A DNA stretch of 64,000 bases from Bog-473 sp963751335 (GCA_963751335.1 CAVVUB010000001.1:1-64000), one strand, 5' to 3'. Positions 35,598 to 48,146 are shown, counted from the stretch's first letter. Numbers and translations: made by a program. Notes: a model not told the origin generated them from the letters alone.

Positions 35598-36589
35598 GCG
35601 GCCCCCAGCACCTGCTCTCGGTGGCCGACCTGGGGGGCGCGGACGGCATCGGCGAGGTGCTCCGGGTGGCCGAGGCGTTCGCCGAAGTGGAGCGGCGCTC
35701 GATGCCCAAGGTGCCCACGCTGCGCGGCAAGGTGGTGGCCACCCTGTTCTTCGAGGAGTCGACCCGCACCCGGCTCTCCTTCGAGACGGCGGCCAAGCGC
35801 CTGTCGGCCGACGTGCTCTCCCTCGCCGTGGCCTCGTCGTCGGTCAAGAAGGGCGAGAGCCTGCGCGACACGGTCGAGACGGTCGAGGCCATGGGCATCG
35901 ACGCCGTCATCATCCGGCACTCCTCGTCGGGCGCGGCACACCAGGTGACCCGTTGGGTGGAGCGGGCCGCGGTCGTCAACGCGGGCGACGGGTGGCACGA
36001 GCACCCGACGCAGGCCCTCTTGGACTGCTTCACCGTGCGCCAGGTGCTGGCCGAGCGCAAGGGTGTCGCGCCCGGGGACCTCGGCGTCGGCTGTTTCGAA
36101 GGCCTGCGCGTCCTGATCGTCGGCGACGTCCGGCACAGCCGGGTGGCCCGCTCCGAGGTGCTGGCCTACACCGCCCTGGGAGCCCACGTCGCCCTGGTCG
36201 CACCGGGCAGCCTGCTGCCACCCTCGCTCGAAGGCTGGCCGGTCGAGGTGGCCACCGACTTCGACGACGCGCTGGCCGACGCCGACGTGGTCTCACTGCT
36301 CCGCCTCCAGGCCGAACGGGGGAGTGGGTCGTTCGTGCCCTCGCTGCGCGAGTACACGGCGCGTTGGGGGCTCACGGCGCGTCGGGTGGCGCGGCTGGGC
36401 GAGGACGCCATCGTCACGCACCCCGGGCCCATGGTGCGCGGCGTCGAGATCGCCTCGGACGTGGCCGACCTGCCGCGCACGGTGGTCACCCAGCAGGTGA
36501 CCAACGGGGTGGCCGTGCGCATGGCCATCCTGTTCTTGTTGCTCGGGGGCGAACTGCCCGGAGCGGTGGAGGTGCCGGCCGTTGCCTGA
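35594..36589 (+). CDS. pyrB: aspartate carbamoyltransferase catalytic subunit
   Basis: ATLFFEESTRTRLSFETAAK holds the carbamoyl-phosphate loop STRTR, SVKKGESLRDTVETVEAM carries the lysine loop, and IIRHSSSGAAHQVTR and NAGDGWHEHPTQALLDCFTV follow with the HPTQ motif. VDRHSRV-like GDVRHSRVARSEVL and THPGPMVRGVEIASDVAD complete the aspartate domain. It makes carbamoyl-aspartate. No pyrI regulatory subunit gene is present. GTG at 35594 overlaps the pyrR stop and the gene overlaps pyrC by eight bases. Confidence 0.97.
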   Translation: MSGPQHLLSVADLGGADGIGEVLRVAEAFAEVERRSMPKVPTLRGKVVATLFFEESTRTRLSFETAAKRLSADVLSLAVASSSVKKGESLRDTVETVEAMGIDAVIIRHSSSGAAHQVTRWVERAAVVNAGDGWHEHPTQALLDCFTVRQVLAERKGVAPGDLGVGCFEGLRVLIVGDVRHSRVARSEVLAYTALGAHVALVAPGSLLPPSLEGWPVEVATDFDDALADADVVSLLRLQAERGSGSFVPSLREYTARWGLTARRVARLGEDAIVTHPGPMVRGVEIASDVADLPRTVVTQQVTNGVAVRMAILFLLLGGELPGAVEVPAVA

Positions 36590-37904
36590 GCCATCACTGG
36601 TCATCCGGGGCGGCTCGCTGGTCGGTCCCGGGGGACAGGCCCGACTCGACGTCGCCGTGACCGGCGCCACCGTCACCGCACTGTCCGAGACCATCGACGC
36701 GCCCGCCGGGTGCAGGGTGCTCGACGCCACCGGCTGCCTCGTCGGGCCCGGTCTGGTCGACCTGCACACCCACCTGCGCCAGCCCGGCCGGGAGGAGGCC
36801 GAGACGGTCGAGAGCGGCGCCCGGGCGGCCGCGCTGGGCGGCTACACCGCCGTCGTGGCCATGCCCAACACCGAACCGGCCATCGACTCGGCCGGGGTGG
36901 CCCGCCAGGTGCTCGAGCTCGGACGGGGCGCCCTGGCCGAAGTGGCGGTGGCCGGGGCCATCACGGTCGGACGGGCCGGCCAAGCCCTTGCCCCGATGGG
37001 GGAGCTGGCGGACCTCGGTGTGACGCTCTTCACCGACGACGGGGCGGGCGTGCAGGACGGCGGGCTCATGCGGCGCGCCCTCGACTACGCCAAGGGCCTC
37101 GGGGTGACCTTGGCCCAACACTGCGAGGACAGCTGCCTGGCCGGGGGCGGCGCCATGCACGAAGGATCGTGGTCGAGCCGGCTCGGCCTCCCCGGCATGC
37201 CGGCGGCGGCCGAGGAGGTCATGGTGGCCCGCGACATCGCACTGGTGCGCCTGACCGGCGCGCCCGTGCACTTCCTCCACCTGTCCACGGCGGGTTCGGT
37301 CGAGCTGGTCCGCCTGGCCAAGCGGGAGGGGCTGCCCGTCACGGCCGAGGCGGCACCCCACCACATGGTGCTCACCCACGCCGCCGTGGCCGGCTACGAC
37401 CCGGTCTTCAAGGTCAACCCGCCGCTGCGCACCGACGAGGACGTGACGGCGGTCGTGGCCGGGCTGTGCGACGGCACCATCGACGCGGTGGCCACCGATC
37501 ACGCGCCCCACGCGCCCGAGGCCAAGGACGCCCCCTTCGACCAGGCGCCGCCGGGCATGCTCGGCCTGGAGACGGCGTTGCCCATCGCCTGGCAGGTCCT
37601 CTCGCCCCACCTCGGACCCGAGCGGGTGTTCGCCCTGATGAGCGCGCAACCGGCGGCCATCGCCCGGTTGCGGGCGACCGACGCCCGTCCCGGCGGACAC
37701 AGCGCCCACGGTGGGCCGGTCGAAGTGGGCGCCACGGCCAACCTCTGCGTGTTCGATCCCACCGCCACCACGACGGTCGATCCCGATCACCTGGCGAGCC
37801 GGAGCCGCAACACGCCGTACGCCGGTCGGACCCTGACGGGCGCGGTGCGTCACACGGTGCTGCGCGGCGAAGCGGTCGTCATCGACGCGACGGCGCAACG
37901 GTGA
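36582..37904 (+). CDS. pyrC: dihydroorotase
   Basis: The metal site appears as DLHTHLRQPGREEAETVESG (HxH plus the substrate arginine), with later LFTDDGAGVQDGGLMRRALD, FLHLSTAGSVELVRLAKREG, VTAEAAPHHMVLTHAAV and the catalytic IDAVATDHAPHAPEAKDAPF. This is the class I (amidohydrolase, longer) dihydroorotase, 440 residues. The start is a TTG at 36582, inside the end of pyrB. GTG of carA overlaps its stop. It closes carbamoyl-aspartate to dihydroorotate. Confidence 0.96.
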   Translation: MPEPSLVIRGGSLVGPGGQARLDVAVTGATVTALSETIDAPAGCRVLDATGCLVGPGLVDLHTHLRQPGREEAETVESGARAAALGGYTAVVAMPNTEPAIDSAGVARQVLELGRGALAEVAVAGAITVGRAGQALAPMGELADLGVTLFTDDGAGVQDGGLMRRALDYAKGLGVTLAQHCEDSCLAGGGAMHEGSWSSRLGLPGMPAAAEEVMVARDIALVRLTGAPVHFLHLSTAGSVELVRLAKREGLPVTAEAAPHHMVLTHAAVAGYDPVFKVNPPLRTDEDVTAVVAGLCDGTIDAVATDHAPHAPEAKDAPFDQAPPGMLGLETALPIAWQVLSPHLGPERVFALMSAQPAAIARLRATDARPGGHSAHGGPVEVGATANLCVFDPTATTTVDPDHLASRSRNTPYAGRTLTGAVRHTVLRGEAVVIDATAQR

Positions 37905-39082
37905 CGCCTCCGAGTGCGCCACCGCCATCTCCGCTGCCGTTGCCGGGGCGGCGGGACAGGTCGCCCGCCCTGTTGGTCACGGCCGACGGGGCCGTGTTCG
38001 CCGGCGAGGCCGCCGGCGCCCCGGCCCCGATCGCCGTGGGCGAGCTCGTCTTCAACACGGCCATGAGCGGCTATCAGGAGGTGATCACCGATCCGTCCTA
38101 CGCCGGGCAGGTGATCGCGTTCACCAACACCCACATCGGCAACTACGGGACCAACGCGGCGGACGACGAGGCGGCGCGGGTGCACTGCCGCGGCGTGGTG
38201 GTGTGCGACCTGGCCGAGTCGCCCTCCAATTGGCGCTCGACCGAGGCGCTCGAGCCCTTCCTGACCCGCCACGGGGTGCCCGCCCTCACCGGCGTGGACA
38301 CGCGGCGGGTGGCCCGCCACGTGCGCGACGCCGGCGCCGTGCCCTGTGCCTTCGGCACGGCGGGCGAGGCGGAGCTGCGGGCCGCCGCGGCGGGCGCGGC
38401 CGGCACCGACGGGATGGACCTGGTCTCGGGCGTCACCGTGGCCGCGCCCTACGCCCGGGCGGCGAGCGGCCCGGGCGCCGCCGGGGCGGACGGTCTGCGC
38501 ATCGTGGCCTACGACTTCGGGGTCAAGACCACCATGGTCGACCTCCTCACCACCCTGGGCGACCTCACCGTTGTCCCGGCCGGCACCGCGGCGGCGGACG
38601 TGCTGGCCCTCGAGCCCGACGGGGTCTTCCTCTCCAACGGTCCGGGCGACCCGGCCGCGCTGATCGCTCCGACGGACGCCGTGGCCGACCTGGTGGGTCG
38701 GGTGCCCATCTTCGGCATCTGCCTCGGGCATCAGATCCTGGCCACGGCGCTGGGCGGGCGCACGTACAAGCTGCCCTTCGGGCACCACGGGGCCAACCAC
38801 CCGGTGCAGCGCCTCGAGACCGGGGTGGTCGAGATCACCAGCCAGAACCACAACTATGCGGTGGCGCCCGACTCGGTCCCCGACGCCGACGTCACCCACG
38901 TCAACCTCAACGACGGCGTGATCGAAGGCTTCCGCTGCCGCAGCGCGCCGGCGTTCTCGGTGCAGTACCACCCCGAAGCGGCACCCGGGCCCCACGACGC
39001 CCGCTACCTCTTCGACTCCTTCCGCGACCTCATGTTGGCCCATCCCACCTCCGCCCGGGCCGCCCGGGCCGGGGCGCGCTGA
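37901..39082 (+). CDS. carA: carbamoyl-phosphate synthase small (glutaminase) subunit
   Basis: After a proline-rich start, ALLVTADGAVFAGEAAGAPA and ELVFNTAMSGYQEVITDPSY with GQVIAFTNTHIGNYGTNAAD form the conserved N-terminal domain. The class I amidotransferase domain has VFLSNGPGDPAAL, FGICLGHQILATALGG with the catalytic cysteine, and TSQNHNYAVAPDSV and VQYHPEAAPGPHDARYLFD with the His/Glu pair. It supplies ammonia from glutamine to CarB for pyrimidines and arginine. GTG at 37901 overlaps the pyrC stop; carB begins 18 bases downstream. Confidence 0.97.
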   Translation: MTPPSAPPPSPLPLPGRRDRSPALLVTADGAVFAGEAAGAPAPIAVGELVFNTAMSGYQEVITDPSYAGQVIAFTNTHIGNYGTNAADDEAARVHCRGVVVCDLAESPSNWRSTEALEPFLTRHGVPALTGVDTRRVARHVRDAGAVPCAFGTAGEAELRAAAAGAAGTDGMDLVSGVTVAAPYARAASGPGAAGADGLRIVAYDFGVKTTMVDLLTTLGDLTVVPAGTAAADVLALEPDGVFLSNGPGDPAALIAPTDAVADLVGRVPIFGICLGHQILATALGGRTYKLPFGHHGANHPVQRLETGVVEITSQNHNYAVAPDSVPDADVTHVNLNDGVIEGFRCRSAPAFSVQYHPEAAPGPHDARYLFDSFRDLMLAHPTSARAARAGAR

Positions 39083-39100
39083 GGGCGGCCAGGGACACCA

Positions 39101-42402
<3,302 letters not shown>

Positions 42403-42406
<4 letters not shown>

Positions 42407-43446
42407 GCGGCAACCCGGCCGACGGGCGCGCCTCACGGCTGGCGACGCGGGTGGGCGCCGTGGCGCTGCCCAACCCGATCATGACGGCGTCGGGGACGTC
42501 GGGACACGGGACGGAGCTGGCCGACTACGGGCCCCTGCGCGACCTGGGCGCCGTCGTGGTCAAGTCGATCTCGGTCGATCCCTGGCCGGGCAATCCGGCG
42601 CCGCGGGTGCACGAGGTCGGTTCCGGGATGCTCAACAGCGTCGGGCTCCAGGGTCCGGGACTCGACGCGTGGACCCGCGACGAGCTGCCGGCGCTGGCCC
42701 GGTCGGGCGCCCGGGTCGTCGTCAGCATCTGGGGGCGCTCGGTGGAGGACTACCGGCGGGCGGCCGACGCGGTGGCGAGGGCGGCGGGCTCGGGGGACGG
42801 GGCCTGCATCGTGGCGCTCGAGGTCAACGTGAGCTGTCCCAACGTGGAGGACCGCTCCCGCATGTTCGCCCACTCGGCGGAGGCCACGGGGCGGGTGCTG
42901 GCCGCCACGGCCTGCGGCGTGCCGCGCTGGGCCAAGCTGAGTCCCAACGTGCCCGACATCGTCGAGATCGCCGGCGCGGCGGTGGAGGCCGGGGCCGAGG
43001 GTCTGACCCTGGTGAACACCCTGCTCGGCCTGGCGCTGGACACCGAGACCGGCCGGCCGGTCCTGGGCGCCGGTGGGGGCGGGCTCTCCGGCGCGGCGGT
43101 CCATCCCGTGGCTGTGCGGGCGGTGTGGGAATGCCGGTCCGCCTTTCCGGATCTGCCCCTCGTCGGCGTGGGCGGCGTGTTCTCAGGTCGCGACGCGGTC
43201 GAGCTGCTGCGGGCGGGGGCTGACGCCGTGCAGGTGGGCACGGCCACCTTCCGTGAGCCGCGGGCGCCGTGGCGGGTGCTGCGTGAACTGGACCACTGGT
43301 GCGACGCCCGGCAGATGTCGGTGGACCAGCTGCGGTCCGCAGGCCGGGCCCGGGCCGGGGTCACTCCGGCCGGCACACTGCCCGGGGGGGCGGTCCGGGT
43401 TTCCGAAGACGAGGTCGTGTCGAAGAATGGAGGACGCCATGGCTGA
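42403..43446 (+). CDS. pyrD: dihydroorotate dehydrogenase, class 1 type
   Basis: The FMN barrel begins VGAVALPNPIMTASGTSGHG, then VVVKSISVDPWPGNPAPRVH, SGMLNSVGLQGPGLDAWTRD, VALEVNVSCPNVEDRSRMFA and LVGVGGVFSGRDAVELLRAG. The catalytic base in NVSCPN is cysteine, the mark of class 1 soluble enzymes; class 2 membrane enzymes have serine here. The sequence is closest to type 1B, which normally pairs with PyrK, but no pyrK is present nearby. GTG at 42403 overlaps the carB stop. The C-terminus (VSEDEVVSKNGGRHG) overlaps pyrF by eight bases. Confidence 0.94.
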
Positions 43447-44278
43447 CGGGTTCTTGGACCGGGTGACCGCGGCGGTCACCGCCCATGGGCCGCTCTGCGC
43501 CGGGATCGACCCCTCGGCGGAGTTGATGGCCGATTGGGGGCTGTCCGACGACGCCAGGGGACTGCGCGAGTTCGGCCGCGTCTGCGTCGAGGCGTTCGCC
43601 GGCGCGGTCGCCGTCGTCAAGCCGCAGGTGGCCTTCTTCGAACGACACGGTGCGGCGGGTCTGGCCGAGCTCGAGCGGCTCGTCGCCGAGGCACGGTCGG
43701 CGGGCCTGGTGGTCATCGCCGACGCCAAGCGGGGCGACATCGATTCGACGGCCGAGGCCTACGCCGAGGCCTGGCTGAGCGAGTCCAGCCCGCTGGCGGC
43801 CGACGCCGTGACCGCGCACCCCTACCTGGGCCTGGGCGCGCTGGCACCCCTGATCCGCCTGGCCGGGGTGACGGGGCGCGGCGTCCTGGTGGTGGCCCGG
43901 AGCTCGAACCCCGAGGGACGCAGCCTCCAGCTGGCCACCACGGCCGAGGGGAGTGCAGTCGAGGACATGCTGCTGGGCGAGATCGCCGCCCTGAACGCCT
44001 CCGAGGAAGTGCCCACGGGCACGGTCGGGGCGGTGATCGGTGCCACCCTGAGCCCGTCGCTCTATCCATTGCCCCAGCTCGGAGGCATAATTCTGGCTCC
44101 TGGACTGGGGGCCCAAGGCGCGGGGCCCTCCGACGTGGCGACCAGGTTCGCCGGATGTGCCCCCGGTACCGTCCTTCCCAGCAGCTCACGGGGCTTGCTC
44201 AGGCACGGTCCGGACCACGCTGCGATGCGTCGCGAGGCCGTCTCGCTATCCCGCGAATTGGCCGTTGCCATGGCCTGA
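43439..44278 (+). CDS. pyrF: orotidine-5'-phosphate decarboxylase (type 2)
   Basis: The N-terminus reads TAHGPLCAGIDPSAELMADW, followed by AVAVVKPQVAFFERHG and the catalytic VVIADAKRGDIDSTAEAYAE (DxKxxD). Later LVVARSSNPEGRSLQLAT and GTVGAVIGATLSPSLYPLPQ with ILAPGLGAQGAGPSDV belong to the longer type 2 PyrF found in actinobacteria and myxobacteria. The length is 279 residues. It converts OMP to UMP. ATG at 43439 lies within pyrD, after GGAGGA. It is the last gene of the pyr run; mihF has its own promoter. Confidence 0.95.
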   Translation: MADGFLDRVTAAVTAHGPLCAGIDPSAELMADWGLSDDARGLREFGRVCVEAFAGAVAVVKPQVAFFERHGAAGLAELERLVAEARSAGLVVIADAKRGDIDSTAEAYAEAWLSESSPLAADAVTAHPYLGLGALAPLIRLAGVTGRGVLVVARSSNPEGRSLQLATTAEGSAVEDMLLGEIAALNASEEVPTGTVGAVIGATLSPSLYPLPQLGGIILAPGLGAQGAGPSDVATRFAGCAPGTVLPSSSRGLLRHGPDHAAMRREAVSLSRELAVAMA

Positions 44279-44317
44279 ATCAGCCCAGGTTCATATGAAT
44301 ACCCCTGGCAGAGGCGC

Positions 44318-44323
44318 TATGGT
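44318..44323 (+). promoter_or_regulatory. -10 box for a leaderless mihF transcript
   Basis: TATGGT ends six bases before the ATG at 44330, where transcription is expected to begin. A short palindrome TTCATATGAA lies upstream at 44291-44300. No ribosome-binding site is seen. Confidence 0.5.
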
Positions 44324-44329
44324 CTCGCC

Positions 44330-44647
44330 ATGCCGCAACCACCCGCACTCACTCCCGAGCAGCGCGCCGCTGCACTTGAAAAGGCCGCCAGGGTTCGCCG
44401 TGAGCGGGCCGAGGTCAAGGAACGGTTGAAGCTGAACCAGTTGACCCTGGCGGATCTGCTCAACGAGGCGGACTCCAACGAGACCATCGGCAAGATGAAG
44501 GTCGTCTCGGTCCTCGAATCGCTGCCGGGACTGGGCAAGGTGAAAGCCCGCCGCCTCATGGAGACCGTCGGCATCAGCGACAGCCGTCGCCTCCAGGGCC
44601 TGGGCGCCAAGCAGCGCGACGCGTTGCTCAAAGAGACTGCGCGCTGA
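44330..44647 (+). CDS. mihF: integration host factor, actinobacterial type (mIHF)
   Basis: The 105-residue basic protein reads PALTPEQRAAALEKAARVRR, ERAEVKERLKLNQLTLADLL and ESLPGLGKVKARRLMETVGI with SDSRRLQGLGAKQRDALL. The S13-like helix-two-turn-helix (LPGLGKVKA) is the DNA-binding part of the mycobacterial/streptomycete IHF family. It bends and compacts DNA and is usually essential. Its place between pyrF and gmk is a conserved actinobacterial arrangement and a good marker for the phylum. The gene is complete. Confidence 0.97.
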   Translation: MPQPPALTPEQRAAALEKAARVRRERAEVKERLKLNQLTLADLLNEADSNETIGKMKVVSVLESLPGLGKVKARRLMETVGISDSRRLQGLGAKQRDALLKETAR

Positions 44648-44660
44648 ACCACGAATCTTT

Positions 44661-45221
44661 GTGCTCATCGGCCCTGGTGGGGCCGGAAAGGGCACCGTGG
44701 CGGCCGCACTGGTCGCTCAGGATCCACGCCTTTGGCTCAGCCGGAGCTGGACCACCCGGGATGCCCGTCCCGGCGAACGGGAGCGGCAGGCCTACGTTTT
44801 CGTCGACCGTGCCACGTTCGAGGAGGCCGTGGCCGCCGGTGGCTTCTATGAGTGGGCCGAATTCCTCGATTACCTGATGGGCACGCCCATCCCCGACCCC
44901 CCGCCCGGCTCCGACGTGCTCCTCGAGATCGACGTGCAGGGCGCCGAGCAGGTGTTGGTCCAGCGCCCGGACGCCACGGTGATCCTGCTGCTGCCGCCGT
45001 CGCCCGAGGTGCAGGCGGAGCGCCTGGCCTCCCGCGGCGACAGCGTGGAGCACATCGCCCGCCGGGTCGAGTTGGGCCGGGCCGAGGTCCAGCGGGGCCG
45101 GGCGATCGCGGCATACACGGTGGTCAACGACGACCTGCACCGGGCCATGGGCGAGTTGACGGCTATAATCGACGAGATTCGTTCGGCTGCCCCCTGCGCC
45201 GCGAACCCGGAGGAATCCTGA
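44661..45221 (+). CDS. gmk: guanylate kinase
   Basis: The P-loop is IGPGGAGKGTV at the very N-terminus, followed by LSRSWTTRDARPGERERQAY (GMP-binding S/R/R region), FVDRATFEEAVAAGGFYEWA and SDVLLEIDVQGAEQVLVQRP, then a lid region RLASRGDSVEHIARRVELGR. The typical GPSG is GPGG here. GTG at 44661 is used; the frame is open a little upstream but overlaps mihF. It phosphorylates GMP to GDP. Its stop overlaps the ATG of rpoZ. Confidence 0.95.
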   Translation: MLIGPGGAGKGTVAAALVAQDPRLWLSRSWTTRDARPGERERQAYVFVDRATFEEAVAAGGFYEWAEFLDYLMGTPIPDPPPGSDVLLEIDVQGAEQVLVQRPDATVILLLPPSPEVQAERLASRGDSVEHIARRVELGRAEVQRGRAIAAYTVVNDDLHRAMGELTAIIDEIRSAAPCAANPEES

Positions 45222-45616
45222 TGGCTCAAGGCCGCCACACGCTCATGGACCCACCCATCGAGGAGCTCCTCGACAAGGTCGACTCGAAGTTCACCCTGGT
45301 GGCGCTCGGTTCGGCCCGCGCCCGCCAGGTGAATTCCTACTACAACAGCCTCGGCGAGGGGTTGGGCAAGGTGGTTCCGCCCCAGGTCGCCTCGGTGTCG
45401 GGGAAACCCGTCTCCATCGCCTTCGAAGAGATCGCGGCCGGCAAGGCGACGTTCACGAGGCCGGATCCCGAAGAGGAGGCCGCCCTGGCTGCCGCCATCG
45501 CCGACGCGGCCGAGGCCGGGCTGCTGGGTGAGGTTGTCGTCGAGGGCGACGACACCGCCGACGCCGAACTGATCGAAACGCTCGACATCAGCGGCGAGGA
45601 CCCCACCGCCAGCTAG
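45221..45616 (+). CDS. rpoZ: RNA polymerase omega subunit
   Basis: The core reads IEELLDKVDSKFTLVALGSA, RARQVNSYYNSLGEGLGKVV and PPQVASVSGKPVSIAFEEIA with AGKATF, the helical omega fold. The C-terminal ~50 residues are strongly acidic (EEEAALAAAIADAAEAG, DDTADAELIETLDISGEDP), longer than in most homologues. ATG at 45221 follows GGAGG. Omega helps assemble RNA polymerase. The gmk-rpoZ-coaBC order is well conserved. Confidence 0.95.
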   Translation: MAQGRHTLMDPPIEELLDKVDSKFTLVALGSARARQVNSYYNSLGEGLGKVVPPQVASVSGKPVSIAFEEIAAGKATFTRPDPEEEAALAAAIADAAEAGLLGEVVVEGDDTADAELIETLDISGEDPTAS

Positions 45617-45669
45617 GGCTGGCGGGCGAGGCACGGCGGCCAGCGTCGATGGCCGGATCGGTGGGAAGC

Positions 45670-45736
45670 GAGGACACCACCGCGAACGAGGACACCACCG
45701 GAGGAGGACACCACCGCGAAGGAGGACACCACCGCG
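45670..45736. repeat. four near-identical copies of GAGGACACCACCGCG before coaBC
   Basis: GAGGACACCACCG(CG) begins at 45670, 45688, 45704 and 45722, giving an 18-base period with two bases missing in the second copy. The last copy ends directly at the coaBC ATG and supplies its GGAGGA ribosome site. The tract lies in the 120-base gap after rpoZ. It may influence coaBC translation or merely be an unstable repeat. Confidence 0.9.
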
Positions 45737-46957
45737 ATGCGGCCACGCGTCGTGCTGGGTGTGAGCGGCGGCATTGCGGCCTACAAGGCGGTCGAGGTGT
45801 GCCGCAGGCTGGTCGATGCCGGGGTGCACGTCGTCCCGGTCCTGACCGCGGACGCGACCCGCTTCGTCGGTGACGTGACTTTCTCCGCCCTGGCCTCCGA
45901 GCCGGTGCAGCGCTCGCTCTGGGAAGAGGACTCACCCATCCCCCATACCCGGCTGGGGCAGACGGCGGATCTCATCGTGGTCGTGCCCGCCACGGCGCAC
46001 ACCATCGCCCGCTACGCGGCCGGGTTCTCCGACGACCTGCTCACGGCCACCTTGCTGGCCACCCGCGCTCCGGTGTTGGTGTGCCCGGCCATGCACACCG
46101 AGATGTGGGAGCACCCCTCGGTGCGCGACAACCTGGCGCGCCTGGAGCAGCGCGGCGTCGAAATCGTCCCACCCGAACGCGGCCGGCTGGCCGGCGGGGA
46201 CAGTGGAGAGGGGCGGTTGGCCGAGCCCGCGCGCATCGTCGAGCGGATCCTGGCCCGGTTGGGCGCGTCCTCGGTGACCCGTGACCTCGACGGGGTCCGC
46301 GTCGTGGTGAGCGCAGGAGGAACGCGTGAGCCGCTCGACCCGGTGCGCTTCATCACCAACCGGTCGTCGGGCAAGCAAGGCCACGCCGTCGCGGCCGCCG
46401 CGGCCCGGCGCGGAGCGCAGGTCACCTTGGTGACGTCGTCCCCCTTGGCGTTGCCCGACGACGTGTCCGGCGTCGTGGCCCGCGTCGACGTCGAGACGGC
46501 GGCCGACATGGAGCAGGCAATGGCGCAGGCCGCCGCCGCGGCCGACGTCGTCATCATGGCGGCAGCCGTGGCCGACTTCCGGCCCAAGGCGACCGCAGAC
46601 ACCAAGCTCTCCAGGGAACACGGGATCCCCGAGCTGGTGCTCGAACCGACGCCGGACATCCTGGCCGGCTTGGCGGCGCGCCGGACCCCCGAACAGGTGC
46701 TCGTCGGGTTCGCGGCCGAGACACACGATGCCTTGGCCCGTGGCCGGCGCAAGCTGGAGCGCAAGGGCGTGGATCTCCTGGTCGTGAACGACGTCAGTGC
46801 ACCTGGAGCGGGGTTCGACCATGACACCAATGCCGTGGTCATCCTGGGCGTCGACGGATCGCAGGTGGAAATCCCCCTGACCTCCAAGGATGCCGTGGCA
46901 AATGAGCTATTGGATAGGGTGATCGCCCACCACGACGAGAAGCGGAGCAGACCGTGA
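45737..46957 (+). CDS. coaBC: bifunctional phosphopantothenoylcysteine decarboxylase / phosphopantothenate--cysteine ligase
   Basis: The N-terminal flavoprotein half starts VVLGVSGGIAAYKAVEVCRR and has TADLIVVVPATAHTIARYAA and VLVCPAMHTEMWEHPSVRDN. The C-terminal CoaB half has VVVSAGGTREPLDPVRFITN and RSSGKQGHAVAAAAARRG with DVVIMAAAVADFRPKATADT. PAMH replaces the PAMN of E. coli, and the flap reads GRLAGGDSGEGRLAEP without the cysteine seen in E. coli; both are, to my knowledge, usual in actinobacteria. It makes 4'-phosphopantetheine. The stop overlaps metK. Confidence 0.95.
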   Translation: MRPRVVLGVSGGIAAYKAVEVCRRLVDAGVHVVPVLTADATRFVGDVTFSALASEPVQRSLWEEDSPIPHTRLGQTADLIVVVPATAHTIARYAAGFSDDLLTATLLATRAPVLVCPAMHTEMWEHPSVRDNLARLEQRGVEIVPPERGRLAGGDSGEGRLAEPARIVERILARLGASSVTRDLDGVRVVVSAGGTREPLDPVRFITNRSSGKQGHAVAAAAARRGAQVTLVTSSPLALPDDVSGVVARVDVETAADMEQAMAQAAAAADVVIMAAAVADFRPKATADTKLSREHGIPELVLEPTPDILAGLAARRTPEQVLVGFAAETHDALARGRRKLERKGVDLLVVNDVSAPGAGFDHDTNAVVILGVDGSQVEIPLTSKDAVANELLDRVIAHHDEKRSRP

Positions 46958-48144
46958 AGACGACATTCACCTCGGAATCGGTGACCGAGGGCCACCCGGA
47001 CAAAATGGCCGACCAGATCTCCGATGCCGTCCTGGACGCCATGCTGGCGGGTGACGCCGCGAGTCGGGTGGCCTGCGAGACGCTGCTCACGACCGGCCTG
47101 GTGGTGGTGGCGGGGGAGGTGACGACCACGACCTACGTGGACATCCCCGCCATCGTGCGTGAGACGGTCTGCGACATCGGCTACGACAACGACGCCTACG
47201 GCTTCAACGGCAAGACCTGTGGTGTGCTCGTCTCGCTCGACGCCCAGTCTCCGGACATCGCGCAGGGAGTCGACGCCGCCCTCGAGCTGCGTTCGGGCAG
47301 CGGTGGTGAGGACACGCTCAACGCCCAGGGTGCAGGCGACCAGGGGATGATGTTCGGGTACGCCTGTGACGAGACGGCCGACCTGATGCCGTTGCCCATC
47401 TGGCTCTCCCACCGCTTGTCGGAGCGCCTGGCCCAGGTGCGCCGCGCCGGAGCCGTGCCCTATCTGCGACCGGACGGCAAGACCCAGGTCTCGGTGGTGT
47501 ACGAAGACGGTCGTCCCGTGCGCATCGACACCGTGCTCATTTCCACGCAGCATGCCGGCGGCATCGATCTCGAGGAGCAACTGCGTCCCGACCTCATCGA
47601 GCACGTCATCGCCCCGCTGCTGCCCACTGACCTCGACACCGAGGGCTTGCGCATCTTCGTGAACCCGACCGGCATCTTCGAGCTGGGTGGGCCGCACGCC
47701 GACACCGGGCTGACCGGTCGCAAGATCATCGTGGACACCTACGGCGGCATGGCCCGGCACGGTGGTGGCGCCTTCTCGGGCAAGGATCCTTCGAAGGTGG
47801 ACCGCTCCGCCGCCTACGCGGCGCGCTGGGTGGCCAAGCACGTCGTGGCCTCCGGTGCGGCCAAGCGCTGCGAGGTCCAGGTGGCCTACGCCATCGGGGT
47901 GGCGCACCCCGTCTCCTTGTTGGTCGAGACGTTCGGCAGCGAGACGGTCGCCCCCGAGAAGATCTCCCACGCCGTGCGCGATCTCTTCGACCTGCGCCCG
48001 GCCGCCATCACCCGTGATCTCGACTTGCGCCGGCCCATCTACAAGAAGACCGCGGCCTACGGCCACTTCGGTCGGTCCGAGAAGGAGTTCACCTGGGAGG
48101 CCACGCCGCGCGTCGACGACCTGCGGTCCGCCCTGGGGCTCTGA
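46954..48144 (+). CDS. metK: S-adenosylmethionine synthetase
   Basis: TSESVTEGHPDKMADQISDA, GAGDQGMMFGYACDETADLM, GTDL-like region PDGKTQVSVVYEDGRPVRID and the signature GGGAFSGKDPSKVDRSAAYA with ARWVAKHVVASGAAKRCEVQ are all present. It joins methionine and ATP into S-adenosylmethionine, the cofactor for the several methyltransferases in this window. GTG at 46954 overlaps the coaBC stop. A strong palindrome right after the stop marks the end of the operon. Confidence 0.98.
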   Translation: MKTTFTSESVTEGHPDKMADQISDAVLDAMLAGDAASRVACETLLTTGLVVVAGEVTTTTYVDIPAIVRETVCDIGYDNDAYGFNGKTCGVLVSLDAQSPDIAQGVDAALELRSGSGGEDTLNAQGAGDQGMMFGYACDETADLMPLPIWLSHRLSERLAQVRRAGAVPYLRPDGKTQVSVVYEDGRPVRIDTVLISTQHAGGIDLEEQLRPDLIEHVIAPLLPTDLDTEGLRIFVNPTGIFELGGPHADTGLTGRKIIVDTYGGMARHGGGAFSGKDPSKVDRSAAYAARWVAKHVVASGAAKRCEVQVAYAIGVAHPVSLLVETFGSETVAPEKISHAVRDLFDLRPAAITRDLDLRRPIYKKTAAYGHFGRSEKEFTWEATPRVDDLRSALGL

Positions 48145-48146
48145 TC

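Noticed and set aside
46954..48144. SAM riboswitch controlling metK
   Set aside because: metK overlaps the end of coaBC, leaving no leader in which such an element could lie.
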